Of a stretch of 64,000 bases of DNA, positions 27,913 through 37,522 are shown piece after piece. The position numbers were made by a program, and so were the translations under genes. Positions within the stretch are counted from its first letter, which is position 1. Each line of letters begins with the position of its first letter. Location: contig NZ_BGNG01000013.1 of the NCBI RefSeq assembly GCF_003203515.1, positions 33,861-97,860 of the forward strand, written 5' to 3'. The notes beneath the pieces are model-generated. The model worked only from the letters and a program-made list of their open reading frames with translations. It was not told the origin of the DNA and searched no databases. Source of the stretch: Glaciecola sp. KUL10. GTDB lineage: Bacteria > Pseudomonadota > Gammaproteobacteria > Enterobacterales > Alteromonadaceae.

Positions 27913-28839
27913 TTAATTGTATCTATCAGCAATGTCTAAACTGGTACGTAAACCTGACTCATCCAGTAGTTCGTTCATTTCTTTGTGCAAGGTCAACGGA
28001 TAAGCATCTATTTGTATTTGTGTGTACACTCCGTTGGCATGCATAATTTTTAACGCGGTATTGAACTCCTCGATAAATGCTCGTGTTTGTACAGTATCGT
28101 TGCACATGATGTGGCCAAGAGAGTAACTCGGGCTACCTGCAATTTTATAGTGAAAGGACTCTCGCAGCACATCTGGATATGCTCGGTGCAATAAAATCGG
28201 TGTTGCCACTAAATATGATGAGCGAGATGCGAGAAATAACCTGACTTCAGCAGCAAATCCTGTGGTAGAGGCCAACTCTTGTCGGAAAGCAGGGGCGAGT
28301 GATTTTATTTGCTGATCCATAAAGTTTCCGTAGGACCTGTTTCTAGTATGAAACAGTAAAAAGTCGTCAACATGATTGGCAAGGTCGACCAAGCTTTTGA
28401 TTTCACCTTGTTCATTTAGCACATCTGCAATCGACTCATTAGCGTTGTTTGAAAAAATACGTGAACTAGCGGTGATACCTGTTGGCAGTGAAAAGAGGAA
28501 TTCATCAATACGTTCTTTAGTTTTAATCTTAGCAGGTGTACAAGTTGGGCGAGGACTTCGCAATGAAAGCCACACTCGCTCGCTAGGGAGTACTTGGAAG
28601 ACTATTTTTTTGTTTAACATGTTTTGAGCATGTTCTTTTACCACAAAGTCTATTTCAACCGACTCTTTTCTATTAAACGCTTCAGCTCGTGTTGAATCGA
28701 AGAAAATGAAGTCGATGTCATAAGATGCTACCTCTTCGCTATAAACAGAAGTGGTAAAAAAAAGACACAAAAAACTTGCCGATAAACACCTAAGGTATTG
28801 AAGTGTAAAAAGCCAGTCCGCTTTCAAACCTGTGCTCAT
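27913..28839 (-). CDS. Exported type-2 periplasmic-binding-fold protein, probable amino-acid-type receptor
   Basis: A 308-residue protein with a leader (LSASFLCLFFTTSVYSEEV) and a mature part that looks like a degenerate bacterial extracellular solute-binding protein, family 3. Weak points of similarity are the hinge region and SLGHIMCNDTVQTRAFIEEF, where such proteins often have a cysteine or an Asp. No permease or ATPase is adjacent, so it may be a sensor-like or orphan receptor rather than an ABC importer part. Its stop converges closely on the molybdopterin gene (20 bases). The ligand is unknown and the family assignment is moderate. Confidence 0.6.
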   Translation of the reverse strand: MSTGLKADWLFTLQYLRCLSASFLCLFFTTSVYSEEVASYDIDFIFFDSTRAEAFNRKESVEIDFVVKEHAQNMLNKKIVFQVLPSERVWLSLRSPRPTCTPAKIKTKERIDEFLFSLPTGITASSRIFSNNANESIADVLNEQGEIKSLVDLANHVDDFLLFHTRNRSYGNFMDQQIKSLAPAFRQELASTTGFAAEVRLFLASRSSYLVATPILLHRAYPDVLRESFHYKIAGSPSYSLGHIMCNDTVQTRAFIEEFNTALKIMHANGVYTQIQIDAYPLTLHKEMNELLDESGLRTSLDIADRYN

Positions 28840-28971
28840 AAGATACTCAATGGTTTGAAAAGCTCGAATTGTAGATAAGCTAATAAGATCATCATGATCC
28901 CCTTAATTATTATTGATAATCTACACAAGTTAAATATCAATGCAAACAAGTATTTAGCCCGCATCTATTCG

Positions 28972-29163
28972 TTAGTTCCTTTTATCGCGTTTCCAGGTGC
29001 CACCATACTGATAATCTAAGCTCGTTTTGTATGTCTGTTGGCAGTACTTACAAATCAAAACCCACGAAGGATACTCAGCATTCCTGACTCTGAACAATAC
29101 GGGTTGTACCGTTGCACAAATAGCACATCCCCTCTTGGGCTTTTGTCTGCTTTTCTTACCCAA
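28972..29163 (-). CDS. Small zinc-ribbon-like protein
   Basis: A 63-residue basic protein with two CxxC pairs, C13-x2-C16 and C38-x2-C41, about 21 residues apart. This is the layout of a zinc ribbon. It begins MGKKSRQKPK and ends in a charged tail. It starts 6 bases after the NAD(P)-binding protein gene, so the two are almost certainly co-transcribed. The pattern is shared by several small uncharacterised bacterial zinc proteins, and I cannot name a family. Confidence 0.65.
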   Translation of the reverse strand: MGKKSRQKPKRGCAICATVQPVLFRVRNAEYPSWVLICKYCQQTYKTSLDYQYGGTWKRDKRN

Positions 29164-29169
29164 GCAAGC

Positions 29170-29802
29170 TCACTTAAATACTTGTAATTTAATCATTTCA
29201 TATGCCACTTGGTTAGCACCCACTGGTTTGTATTTTGCTAGTTTTCCAACCATAAAGGGTGCTAAAAACTTAGATAGTGAAATTCCAAGTGCCTCTGCGT
29301 AACGGGTCTCTTTTCTTTCTCCCAACAGCAAAGATGGCCGAACAGCTGCAGCATTATCAAGTTGAGGCATAGTCAAAATAGCGTTCTCAACTTCTCCTTT
29401 TACTCGTAAATAAAAGTTTTTACTCTTCGCATTGGCTCCCACTGATGAAATCCAAACAAAGCTGATGCCCCGTTGAGCTCGAGTGAGTTGAGCGGCGACG
29501 TGCACAAATTCAAAATCCACTCGACGGAATGCCTTCTCGCTACCTGCTTTTTTGATAGTAGTGCCTAAACAGCAATACACGTGATCCACGCTAAAATATC
29601 CTTGGTAGTCTTGAAGAAAATCAAAGTCAATTACCAAAGCTTGAATTTTGTTCATTGGATCATGGAAATCACTGTCTTGCAGTGGACTGCGCACGAGGCA
29701 AGTAATCGCGGTATATCGAGGGTCCTGACAGAGTTGGTTGACCAATGCTTTACCGACCAGACCTGAAGCACCTAATACTAACGCTGTATACTGTCTTGAC
29801 AT
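29170..29802 (-). CDS. NAD(P)-binding atypical SDR (TIP30/HTATIP2-like)
   Basis: A 210-residue protein with an N-terminal Rossmann motif, ALVLGASGLVGKALVNQLC, and a following VYCCLGTTIKKAGSEKAFRR block. The latter is typical of the atypical SDR group related to human TIP30/HTATIP2. The usual Tyr-x3-Lys pair is replaced by a looser SSVGANAKSKNFYLRVKGEVE region. It is cytosolic, with no signal sequence. Its role in bacteria is unclear. It is divergent from the DPP-IV gene and precedes the small zinc-ribbon gene by 6 bases. Confidence 0.82.
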   Translation of the reverse strand: MSRQYTALVLGASGLVGKALVNQLCQDPRYTAITCLVRSPLQDSDFHDPMNKIQALVIDFDFLQDYQGYFSVDHVYCCLGTTIKKAGSEKAFRRVDFEFVHVAAQLTRAQRGISFVWISSVGANAKSKNFYLRVKGEVENAILTMPQLDNAAAVRPSLLLGERKETRYAEALGISLSKFLAPFMVGKLAKYKPVGANQVAYEMIKLQVFK

Positions 29803-29876
29803 ATCTACCTTTTCAAATTTTTGCTATGTTAATACTTTGAACAATGAAGACAGAACTAGGACATAACAAAAATAAC

Positions 29877-32102
29877 ATGAATAAACGAATTAATACCCTG
29901 CTAGGCCTAATTGGGTTCAGCATGATTCCATTAATTAGCTCGGCTAACGCTGAACAACTCACTATTGAACGCATCATGCAAGCCCCGTCTTTATCGGGAC
30001 AGTCTCCTGTTGGCCTTAAAGTGTCTCCTGACGGTCAACGGGTCACTTTTTTGAAAGGTAAAGTAGACGATTACGAGCGCTATGACCTGTGGGAATACCA
30101 TATTGCCAGCGGCAAAACACAGATGCTTTTTGACTCCAACGATTTACACACCGGTGATGAAGTATTATCTGATGAAGAAAAAGCAAGGCGCGAAAGAATG
30201 CGTGTTTATGGTACCGGCATCATGAGTTACCACTGGTCTCATGATGGTAAAGCACTTATCTTTCCACTCGCTGGAGACGTTTATTACTACAAACTTGGTG
30301 ATAAAAGTGCAAAACAACTGTTAGATACACCTGAGTTTGAAACAGACGTGAAGTTCTCTCCAAAAAGTAACTACGTGTCGTATATCAGGGAACAAAACTT
30401 ATACGTAATGGACATAGCATCTGGCAAAGAAAAAGCAATCACCACTAAAGGAGGTGGTGATATCAAATATGGTATGTCAGAGTTCGTTGCACAGGAAGAA
30501 ATGAGTCGCATGACTGGCTATTGGTGGTCACCTGACGAGCGCCATATCGCTTTTACAAAAGTTGATGAATCACCTGTTGAGGTCATTACCCGCTCTGAAA
30601 TCTATGCTGACTCAATCAAGACTATTGAACAAAAATATCCCAAAGCAGGTACTGACAACGTTCACATTGAGCTTGCCATTAGCGGTATTGACAATGATAC
30701 CCTTAAATGGATAAATCTTGGCGATAACAAAGATATTTACTTAGCGCGTGCTCAATGGATGAATGACGAAGCACTGAGTTTCCAAACTCAAAGCCGAAAC
30801 CAGCAGTTACTTACGCTAAGTGCTTACAATATTGCCACGAACGAACAAAATACCTTGATAAAAGAAACAAGTGAGACTTGGCTAAACTTACATGATGATC
30901 TCAGATTCTTAAACGATAAATCACACTTTGTGTGGGCATCTGAGCGTGACGGTTTTAAACACCTTTATCTGTATAAAAATAATGGTGACTTAGTAAAACA
31001 GCTTACCTCTGGGGACTGGATCGTTGAATCAGTCAAAGCAATTGATGCAAAAGCACGCATGATTTATTTTCAAGGTCGAAAAGACACCCCGCTAGAGAGC
31101 CACTTATATTCTTTGAATATTGATACAGCAGAGACAAATCGATTGACCGATTTAGGGAAGTATCACAGCACTACGTTTGCCGCTGACGCAAGCATTTTTA
31201 TTAACGCTCATTCAGACGCCAACTCTCCAACTCAAGTTAGCTTGCACAAAGCGAATGGAGAGCAGATCACTTGGCTTGAAGAAAATAAAGTCGATAAAAG
31301 CCATCCTTTATACGCTTATCAAAAAGACTGGGTAAAACCAACATTTGGTATTATAAAAGCCAACGATGGAAGCGATTTACACTATCGCCTTTATACACCT
31401 AAAAAAATTGAAGGTAAGCATCCTGCCATAGTTTATTTATACGGCGGTCCTATTGCTCAGGTTGTTACAAATCGATGGGGAGGTAGCAGAGGCTTACTTA
31501 TGCAGCATTGGGTAAACAAAGGATATGTTGTGTTTAGCATCGATAATCGAGGCTCTGCAAATAGAGGCAAAGCATTTGAAGACCCACTTTACAAAAAAAT
31601 GGGCTTTGTAGAGGTTGAAGATCAAGTGACCGGTGTCGAGTTTTTGCGTACCCTAGATTTCGTGGATAGTAAAAGAGTAGGGGTACATGGTCATAGCTAT
31701 GGAGGCTATATGACCTTAATGACCATGTTCAAAGCATCGGAGCATTTTGCAGCGGGTGTTTCAGGTGCGCCTGTAACAGATTGGCGCTTATATGACACGC
31801 ACTACACCGAGCGCTACATGGGAGATCCGAGAAATGAAGAACAAGCTTATACTGCATCATCTGTGTTCCCATATGCAAAAGACCTAAAAGGTGATCTACT
31901 TATCTATCATGGTATGGCCGACGACAATGTGTTGTTCACGCACAGTACTAAGCTATATAAACACTTGCAAGATTTAGCTATTCCGTTTGAGGTGATGGAT
32001 TATCCTGGTAAAAAGCATAGTATTCGCGGTAAAAACACACGTATTCATATGTATCGAACAATCACTAACTTTTTCGATAAACATTTGATGGCAACTCACT
32101 AA
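29877..32102 (+). CDS. Dipeptidyl peptidase IV (S9B serine peptidase), exported
   Basis: A 741-residue prolyl-oligopeptidase-family enzyme. The second ATG (29877) is chosen over 29844, because it directly precedes a standard signal peptide (NKRINTLLGLIGFSMIPLI ending SSANA); AGGA lies about 15 bases away, a long spacing. An N-terminal beta-propeller is followed by an alpha/beta hydrolase domain. The triad can be read: S607 in HGHSYGGYM, D682 in GMADDNV, and H714 in KKHSIRG. The Ser-Asp and Ser-His distances (75 and 107) match P. gingivalis DPP-IV. The EE pair that binds the substrate N terminus is probably in QEEMSRMTG. It releases X-Pro/X-Ala dipeptides in the periplasm or outside the cell. 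Confidence 0.93.
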   Translation: MNKRINTLLGLIGFSMIPLISSANAEQLTIERIMQAPSLSGQSPVGLKVSPDGQRVTFLKGKVDDYERYDLWEYHIASGKTQMLFDSNDLHTGDEVLSDEEKARRERMRVYGTGIMSYHWSHDGKALIFPLAGDVYYYKLGDKSAKQLLDTPEFETDVKFSPKSNYVSYIREQNLYVMDIASGKEKAITTKGGGDIKYGMSEFVAQEEMSRMTGYWWSPDERHIAFTKVDESPVEVITRSEIYADSIKTIEQKYPKAGTDNVHIELAISGIDNDTLKWINLGDNKDIYLARAQWMNDEALSFQTQSRNQQLLTLSAYNIATNEQNTLIKETSETWLNLHDDLRFLNDKSHFVWASERDGFKHLYLYKNNGDLVKQLTSGDWIVESVKAIDAKARMIYFQGRKDTPLESHLYSLNIDTAETNRLTDLGKYHSTTFAADASIFINAHSDANSPTQVSLHKANGEQITWLEENKVDKSHPLYAYQKDWVKPTFGIIKANDGSDLHYRLYTPKKIEGKHPAIVYLYGGPIAQVVTNRWGGSRGLLMQHWVNKGYVVFSIDNRGSANRGKAFEDPLYKKMGFVEVEDQVTGVEFLRTLDFVDSKRVGVHGHSYGGYMTLMTMFKASEHFAAGVSGAPVTDWRLYDTHYTERYMGDPRNEEQAYTASSVFPYAKDLKGDLLIYHGMADDNVLFTHSTKLYKHLQDLAIPFEVMDYPGKKHSIRGKNTRIHMYRTITNFFDKHLMATH

Positions 32103-32110
32103 ATCATGGT

Positions 32111-32139
32111 CGCCATCAAGGCTAATGCCTGTGATGGCG
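32111..32139. terminator. Possible bidirectional terminator hairpin between the peptidase and the PH-domain gene
   Basis: The stem CGCCATCA (32111-32118) pairs with TGATGGCG (32132-32139) between two convergent genes. There is no strong T-run on either side, so its activity as an intrinsic terminator is uncertain. Confidence 0.45.
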
Positions 32140-32150
32140 GTCTTAATATT

Positions 32151-32534
32151 TTAGAACATCAGACTTGCTAATGATTTTTGCACATCTTGCGCTAGTGAAG
32201 ATTTAAGCTCTACTTCAAACGGAGAAGACTGTCCGGATATCCAAATTTTCAATTCACAATCAGAATCAAAATGACCTGCCGTCTCGACTTTAAACTGAGT
32301 GATACTTTTATACGGAATACTCAAATAATCAACTTTCTTACCCGTCATTCCTTGTTTATCAATAAACATAAAACGTTTATTGGTAAACACAATCATATCC
32401 CGTACCAATTTATAAGCGACCATCACTTTTTCTTTAGAGGCACTTGACTCACCTAGTATAGGAGCCAATTCGTCTGCTACTTCTTGGCTATCTACTTCTG
32501 AGGCATTGCCCATTAAACCGTCTAACAATCCCAT
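32151..32534 (-). CDS. Bacterial PH-domain protein (DUF1696/bPH_1 type)
   Basis: A 127-residue protein beginning MGLLDGLMGNASEVD and continuing with a bacterial pleckstrin-homology-like domain. The recognisable parts are KLVRDMIVFTNKRFMFIDKQ, VDYLSIPYKSITQFKVETAG and SDCELKIWISG, as in the DUF1696/bPH_1 family. The start at 32534 is preferred over 32546: the GAGGAAAC ribosome site falls within the four codons between them. It is cytosolic, of unknown role. It converges on the DPP-IV gene. Confidence 0.85.
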   Translation of the reverse strand: MGLLDGLMGNASEVDSQEVADELAPILGESSASKEKVMVAYKLVRDMIVFTNKRFMFIDKQGMTGKKVDYLSIPYKSITQFKVETAGHFDSDCELKIWISGQSSPFEVELKSSLAQDVQKSLASLMF

Positions 32535-32663
32535 GTTTCCTCTCATACATAAATAAAGTTCTACTTTGTTTTAACATGAATTGACTCAAGGATGACAGCT
32601 GATTTTTCCGATTGAAGAAATTCTGAACAAAGCCGATAAGAAGGTACCTTCAAAAAAGCTTTT

Positions 32664-34661
32664 ATGACGATGAAAACGAGTGTGAAAAAACCGGTAAACG
32701 ATCACCGTATTCTCAAAGAAAGCGTCAATCGGTTATATGAAAATCTTGCTAACCGTTTAGTCATCAATTTAATTGCTGCTTCTGTTCTAGTTTTTGGTTT
32801 TTTTGACGGCAACCCCCTTATAGTTAAACAGTATTGGTTTGGCGCAATGTGTTTGCTAATCGGTTTTCAACTCGCTGATTTTACTTATTGGCGAAACGCG
32901 CATACCAAGGACTCGTTTAGTATCGTTCAGGCGCTCACTCGCTTTAGAGTTGGGGCATGGACGATGGCAACAGCATATGCGACATATAGTGTGATTATTT
33001 TCAACTCGATGCCGCTTATCGAGTTTGCCACATTAGTTATTATTTTTGCCTCTCTCTCAAGCGGAACTACCGCTATGTTTGCATCAGACAAAATCCTCTC
33101 AAGTAGTTACTGCGTTATTCTTTTGTTGCCAATTTCTACGATGGGCGCATTCTCTGAGCAAACCAGTCACAACATTTTATCAATACTAGGTTTTGTCTTT
33201 GCTTTTGTGATGTGCACGATGGGAATTCGTACTTCAAATTTCACTAAAAACGCAATCGCAACAAAATTCCAAAATATAGATCTGCTTGAAGATAAAGATC
33301 GCATGCTTGGGATGATGAAGAATCAAAGTAAGCAAATCATCAAAGCCAATCAAGAACTTGAGTCAAAAGTTGAAGAGCGAAGCCGAGAAATATATAAAAT
33401 GGCAAATATAGACCCGCTCACAGGCTTACTCAATCGAAGTGCATTTTTAAAACTTCTTAATGACAAGATTGAACAGGCAAGCGTCGCAAAAGAAGGTTTT
33501 GCGATTCTATTCATTGACCTAGACGGCTTTAAAGCAATAAACGACATTAATGGACATCGCGTTGGAGACGAAGTGCTTTCGCTTACATCTAAGCGCATGC
33601 AGTCTGTGATAGAAATTGAGCATAAGATTTGTAGATGGGGAGGAGACGAGTTTGTTGTTTTAATTGATGATATTGACCAAACGCTTGCGGTAAGCCTTGG
33701 TAATGACCTCATTTTCACTATTTCTACACCGATTCAGATTGGATTAAACATACTCGGTATTGGCGCTACTGTTGGCATATCGATGTATCCGCGACATGCA
33801 CATAGTGCCGATGAACTAATTGAGTTAGCGGATGATGCAATGTATCGTCAAAAGCAGACTGAAAAATCAAAAGTATTAGCCTACTCAGAAGCGCTTAGAA
33901 TAGAACGCGCACATGCTCAAAATTTGCAGGCTGGTCTAGCGACAGCACTACAGAAACAACAACTTACACTGGCATTTCAACCTGTTGTAGACAAGGTCAA
34001 TAAAGACATTCAATACCTTGAAGCATTAATGCGATGGCGTTTTGATGGTACAGCGATTGAAACGGCACAATTTATAAAGGTTGCTGAGAACTTCGGCCAT
34101 ATACACGCTATTGGTAAATGGGCAATTCACGAATCGATTGAGCATGCACTGAAATGGCAAGAGGTTAATGACATCAAACTTGCCCTCAATATTTCGAGCG
34201 TTCAATTTTTGCAAAGTAACTTTACTGCAATTATAAAACATGCTCTTGAAACAACGGGGCTATCCCCGAATTGCATTTGTTTAGAAATTCAAGAAGACGT
34301 TTTGCGCGCAGATACCAAAAAAATTAAAGCTACAATATCAGATCTGAAACACCTTGGTGTTGAACTTTGTATTGATAATTTTGGAATGAGTGATGTGGGT
34401 ATATCAAAACTCTACATGCTAAATTTTGACCACATCAAAATCAATACTCGTCACACCAAAGATAATGCTGAGTTTATCAATTCACTCATTAAAACCACTA
34501 TCTTTATCGCGAAAAAGGCCAACAAAAAGGTCACACTAAAAAATATAGAAACCCTGGAACAAGCGGAATATTACGAAAAACTAAACTGTGATTATTTACA
34601 GGGACATTACTACGCCTCTCCTGAGCCATCGTCTGAAGAAACTTACCGCTTAAAAAATTAA
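32664..34661 (+). CDS. Membrane GGDEF protein with a degenerate EAL domain
   Basis: A 665-residue protein. Residues about 30-190 hold five or six membrane segments. A GGDEF diguanylate cyclase domain follows with the intact catalytic motif GGDEF at 326-330; no RxxD inhibitory site is visible upstream. The C-terminal EAL domain keeps EALMRW (E453) but has lost several metal-binding and catalytic residues. The usual DDFG is DNFG (D571, N572), the usual LKID is IKIN, and the usual EGVET is KNIET. So it is probably an active c-di-GMP synthase whose EAL domain may bind, but not cleave, c-di-GMP. It is followed by the dehydratase gene after 78 bases. Confidence 0.9.
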   Translation: MTMKTSVKKPVNDHRILKESVNRLYENLANRLVINLIAASVLVFGFFDGNPLIVKQYWFGAMCLLIGFQLADFTYWRNAHTKDSFSIVQALTRFRVGAWTMATAYATYSVIIFNSMPLIEFATLVIIFASLSSGTTAMFASDKILSSSYCVILLLPISTMGAFSEQTSHNILSILGFVFAFVMCTMGIRTSNFTKNAIATKFQNIDLLEDKDRMLGMMKNQSKQIIKANQELESKVEERSREIYKMANIDPLTGLLNRSAFLKLLNDKIEQASVAKEGFAILFIDLDGFKAINDINGHRVGDEVLSLTSKRMQSVIEIEHKICRWGGDEFVVLIDDIDQTLAVSLGNDLIFTISTPIQIGLNILGIGATVGISMYPRHAHSADELIELADDAMYRQKQTEKSKVLAYSEALRIERAHAQNLQAGLATALQKQQLTLAFQPVVDKVNKDIQYLEALMRWRFDGTAIETAQFIKVAENFGHIHAIGKWAIHESIEHALKWQEVNDIKLALNISSVQFLQSNFTAIIKHALETTGLSPNCICLEIQEDVLRADTKKIKATISDLKHLGVELCIDNFGMSDVGISKLYMLNFDHIKINTRHTKDNAEFINSLIKTTIFIAKKANKKVTLKNIETLEQAEYYEKLNCDYLQGHYYASPEPSSEETYRLKN

Positions 34662-34739
34662 TTTCGCAATTTTTTCAAAGACTTTCGCCGCTTACCAATT
34701 ACTTGTACTATTGTTGAAAAAACAATTAACTGACCAATC

Positions 34740-35744
34740 ATGCTAAGTTTTAAAGACATTGAAGCAGCACAAGCACGCATCAAACCATACATTCAAACCA
34801 CACCAATTTTAACTTCTAACTTACTTAACACTTGGTTAGGGCATGAAGTTTACTTTAAGGCTGATTGCTTACAAACCACGGGCGCTTTCAAGCTCCGCGG
34901 TGCAACCAATTTACTAGCCAAACGAGCCGAAACGAAAACGCTTCCCAGTAAAATCGTTGCAAATTCTTCGGGCAATCATGCACAAGCAGTTGCCTATGCA
35001 GCTCGTCAATTTAATATACCGGCCACCATTTACACGACTGAATCAGTCTCTGAAATCAAAGCCGCAGCGACGGAATATTATGGCGCACAAGTCAAAAAGT
35101 TTGCGCTTCGAGTTGATGCGGATAGAGCAGTTGCTGATGCCGCTAAGGAACCGGATACGCTGTGGGTGCCACCATTCAATCACCCGGATATCATTGCTGG
35201 ACAAGGCACTGTGACAGCAGAAGCGATTGCACAATTACATTCACAATCCGTTACACCAGATGCTATTTTCGCCCCATGTGGCGGTGGAGGGTTGCTATCA
35301 GGTGCAATTCTGAGTGCACGAGCATTACTGCCTAATGCAAAAGTGCTGGGGAGTGAGCCTCAACTTGCAAATGATGCATCACGCTCATTACAAAGCGGAA
35401 AAATCGAGTGCTTAGATGGGCCCGCAGACACATTAGCCGATGGCGCAGCAACACCAAGTGTGGGCGAGCACACTTTCGAAATTATTCAACAAGTTGATGA
35501 TTTTTACGAAGTTGACGAGGTCCAAATTGCATATTGGACACAATGGTTACAACATTTACTAAAACTTCATGTTGAGCCTACCTGTGCAATGAGTATGGCA
35601 GCAGTGGTAGCATGGTGCTTAGAGCAAGCATCCCCTCAAAAAGTGTTAGTATTAGTAACCGGCGGTAACATAAGTGCCGCGTCGATGAGAAAAATCTGGG
35701 AAAAAGATTACTTGCTTCAGCCGCCGATCCTAAATGAACAGTGA
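34740..35744 (+). CDS. PLP-dependent threonine/serine dehydratase or racemase (TdcB/SerR type)
   Basis: A 334-residue fold-type II PLP enzyme. The PLP lysine is K51 in TTGAFKLRGA, the serine-rich substrate loop is ANSSGNHAQAVA, and the glycine loop binding PLP phosphate is CGGGGLLSG. No ACT regulatory domain is present, so it is a catabolic threonine dehydratase/serine racemase-type protein rather than biosynthetic IlvA. Products would be 2-oxobutyrate from threonine or pyruvate from serine. Substrate cannot be fixed. It is 37 bases upstream of the amidohydrolase gene, and probably shares its transcript. Confidence 0.9.
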   Translation: MLSFKDIEAAQARIKPYIQTTPILTSNLLNTWLGHEVYFKADCLQTTGAFKLRGATNLLAKRAETKTLPSKIVANSSGNHAQAVAYAARQFNIPATIYTTESVSEIKAAATEYYGAQVKKFALRVDADRAVADAAKEPDTLWVPPFNHPDIIAGQGTVTAEAIAQLHSQSVTPDAIFAPCGGGGLLSGAILSARALLPNAKVLGSEPQLANDASRSLQSGKIECLDGPADTLADGAATPSVGEHTFEIIQQVDDFYEVDEVQIAYWTQWLQHLLKLHVEPTCAMSMAAVVAWCLEQASPQKVLVLVTGGNISAASMRKIWEKDYLLQPPILNEQ

Positions 35745-35781
35745 TCACTAAAAACATCTAATAATAAAACGACAGGAAAAA

Positions 35782-37452
35782 ATGATGAGACAACGGATAC
35801 TCGCGTGTTTTGCGACAAGTTTGATTTGTGCAAGTTTATCTCTGAATGCTTTGGCGCAGGTTACCGCAATAAAAAACGTTAAGGGCTACACGCTCGACCA
35901 AAATGGAAAATTAATTCAATTTTCTAATATTGCTTTTGAAAATGATAAAGTCATTGCCCTTGATAGTTCTGTTGATAGCTTAACTGTTGAGCGCACGATT
36001 GATGCTAGCGGCAACGTCATGATACCAGGTCTTATCGATGCCCATGGGCACATCTTAGGATTGGGCCAAGGTTTACTCGAGATTGATCTGCGCGGCGCTA
36101 GCTCTGAACAAGCGGCAGCTAAACGCGTTGTTGATTTCATTAGCACTAAAGACGAAACAAACAAAGATAACTCATGGGTAATTGGACGAGGCTGGAATCA
36201 AGTGCTTTGGCCCAATAAAGCTTTTCCGTCAAAACAAAGCCTTGATGAATTAGTACCTGACCGCCCAGTAGTCTTATCACGTGTCGATGGACATGCCGTT
36301 TGGGTAAATAGCAAAGCGCTAGCTTTAGCGGGGATTGATGCAAACACGCCCTCTCCTTCAGGTGGTGAAATAGTCAAGGATGAAAACGGCCAACCAACCG
36401 GCTTGTTAATAGATAATGCTGAATACTTGGTGACTAAGCTCATTCCCGCGCCTGATACTTATCAATTGAAAAAACAACTAAAAGCCGCAAGTGAGCATTT
36501 ACTATCACTTGGAATAACCAGCGCTCATGATGCAGGAATTAGTCAACAAGTCTATAACTTCTATAAAGATAAAGCACAAAAAGGCGCTCTTGATTTTAGA
36601 ATCTACGCAATGCTATCTGCAACCGACCCAAAGATAAAAAGTATGCTAGCAAAGGGGCATTATTCAGATGAACAGGATTTTTTGTCTGTTAGGAGTGTAA
36701 AAGCATACGGAGATGGCGCACTAGGAAGCAGAGGTGCTGCGCTTCTCGCGCCGTATTCTGATGATCATGATAATCACGGTTTATTGGTCACTCCTCAAGA
36801 AGAGCTTCCTAGTTTATTTAGACAGGTCCTTGGTGCTAACTTTCAACTTAATTTTCATGCAATAGGCGATCGTGCAAACCGCTTAGCACTGTCTGAATTT
36901 GCGAAAACATTTAAAGTTTTCCCAGAAAATACACAACGCCATCGCATCGAACATGCACAAGTCATCGCAGTAGACGATATCGACTTGTTCATTCAACACG
37001 GTATCATACCTTCGATGCAGCCGACACATGCTACTAGTGATATGAATATGGCAGAAGATCGCATTGGTAAAGCACGATTAAAAGGCGCATACGCGTGGAA
37101 AACACTGCTGGATAAAGGCGCAAGAATCGCGTTTGGTTCAGACTTCCCGGTGGAGCTTGCTAACCCGTTTCACGGTCTACATGCAGCAATTACTAGACAA
37201 AGCGGTGCTAATCAACCTGAAAACGGTTGGATCCCTGAAGAAAGAGTGACGCGTGTGCAAGCGTTAAAAGGTTTCACACTTGATGCAGCATATTCAGCAT
37301 TTCAAGACGATTTATTGGGAACCCTTTCACCCGGAATGAAAGCCGATTTTATTATTATAGATCGCGATGTATTTGAAATACCGGCAAACGAAATAAGGGA
37401 CACTCAGGTGTTAGAAACTTGGGTAAATGGAGAATTGAAGTTTAAAGATTAA
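35782..37452 (+). CDS. Exported YtcJ-like amidohydrolase
   Basis: A 556-residue amidohydrolase-superfamily protein with a signal peptide (start at the first of two ATGs, with ACAGGAAA upstream) ending near LNALAQ. The metal-binding motifs are IDAHGHILG near residue 90, NFHAIGDRANRLAL, HRIEHAQV, and FGSDFPVE. This is the order of the YtcJ/COG1574 group, which hydrolyses amide or imide bonds in unknown substrates. Export to the periplasm is common for marine members. It follows the dehydratase gene closely and ends before a strong hairpin. Confidence 0.88.
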   Translation: MMRQRILACFATSLICASLSLNALAQVTAIKNVKGYTLDQNGKLIQFSNIAFENDKVIALDSSVDSLTVERTIDASGNVMIPGLIDAHGHILGLGQGLLEIDLRGASSEQAAAKRVVDFISTKDETNKDNSWVIGRGWNQVLWPNKAFPSKQSLDELVPDRPVVLSRVDGHAVWVNSKALALAGIDANTPSPSGGEIVKDENGQPTGLLIDNAEYLVTKLIPAPDTYQLKKQLKAASEHLLSLGITSAHDAGISQQVYNFYKDKAQKGALDFRIYAMLSATDPKIKSMLAKGHYSDEQDFLSVRSVKAYGDGALGSRGAALLAPYSDDHDNHGLLVTPQEELPSLFRQVLGANFQLNFHAIGDRANRLALSEFAKTFKVFPENTQRHRIEHAQVIAVDDIDLFIQHGIIPSMQPTHATSDMNMAEDRIGKARLKGAYAWKTLLDKGARIAFGSDFPVELANPFHGLHAAITRQSGANQPENGWIPEERVTRVQALKGFTLDAAYSAFQDDLLGTLSPGMKADFIIIDRDVFEIPANEIRDTQVLETWVNGELKFKD

Positions 37453-37462
37453 TGCCCTACTT

Positions 37463-37500
37463 TACACAATTAGCCCGCTTTAATGCGGGCTAATTGTGTA
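37463..37500. terminator. Perfect 16-bp hairpin between convergent genes, probable terminator
   Basis: The left arm T-ACACAATTAGCCCGC (37463-37478) pairs with GCGGGCTAATTGTGT-A (37485-37500) across a six-base loop. It separates the amidohydrolase from the convergent MBL-fold gene. There is no T-tract on either strand, so it may act as an RNA-stabilising or a transcription-barrier hairpin instead of a standard terminator. Confidence 0.55.
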
Positions 37501-37522
37501 TAACTATGAACTAAATTTGTAT

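Noticed and set aside
27900..27913. ACCCA-GAAA-TGGGT hairpin as a terminator between convergent genes
   Set aside because: The stem is only five base pairs and overlaps a stop codon; there is no T-run.
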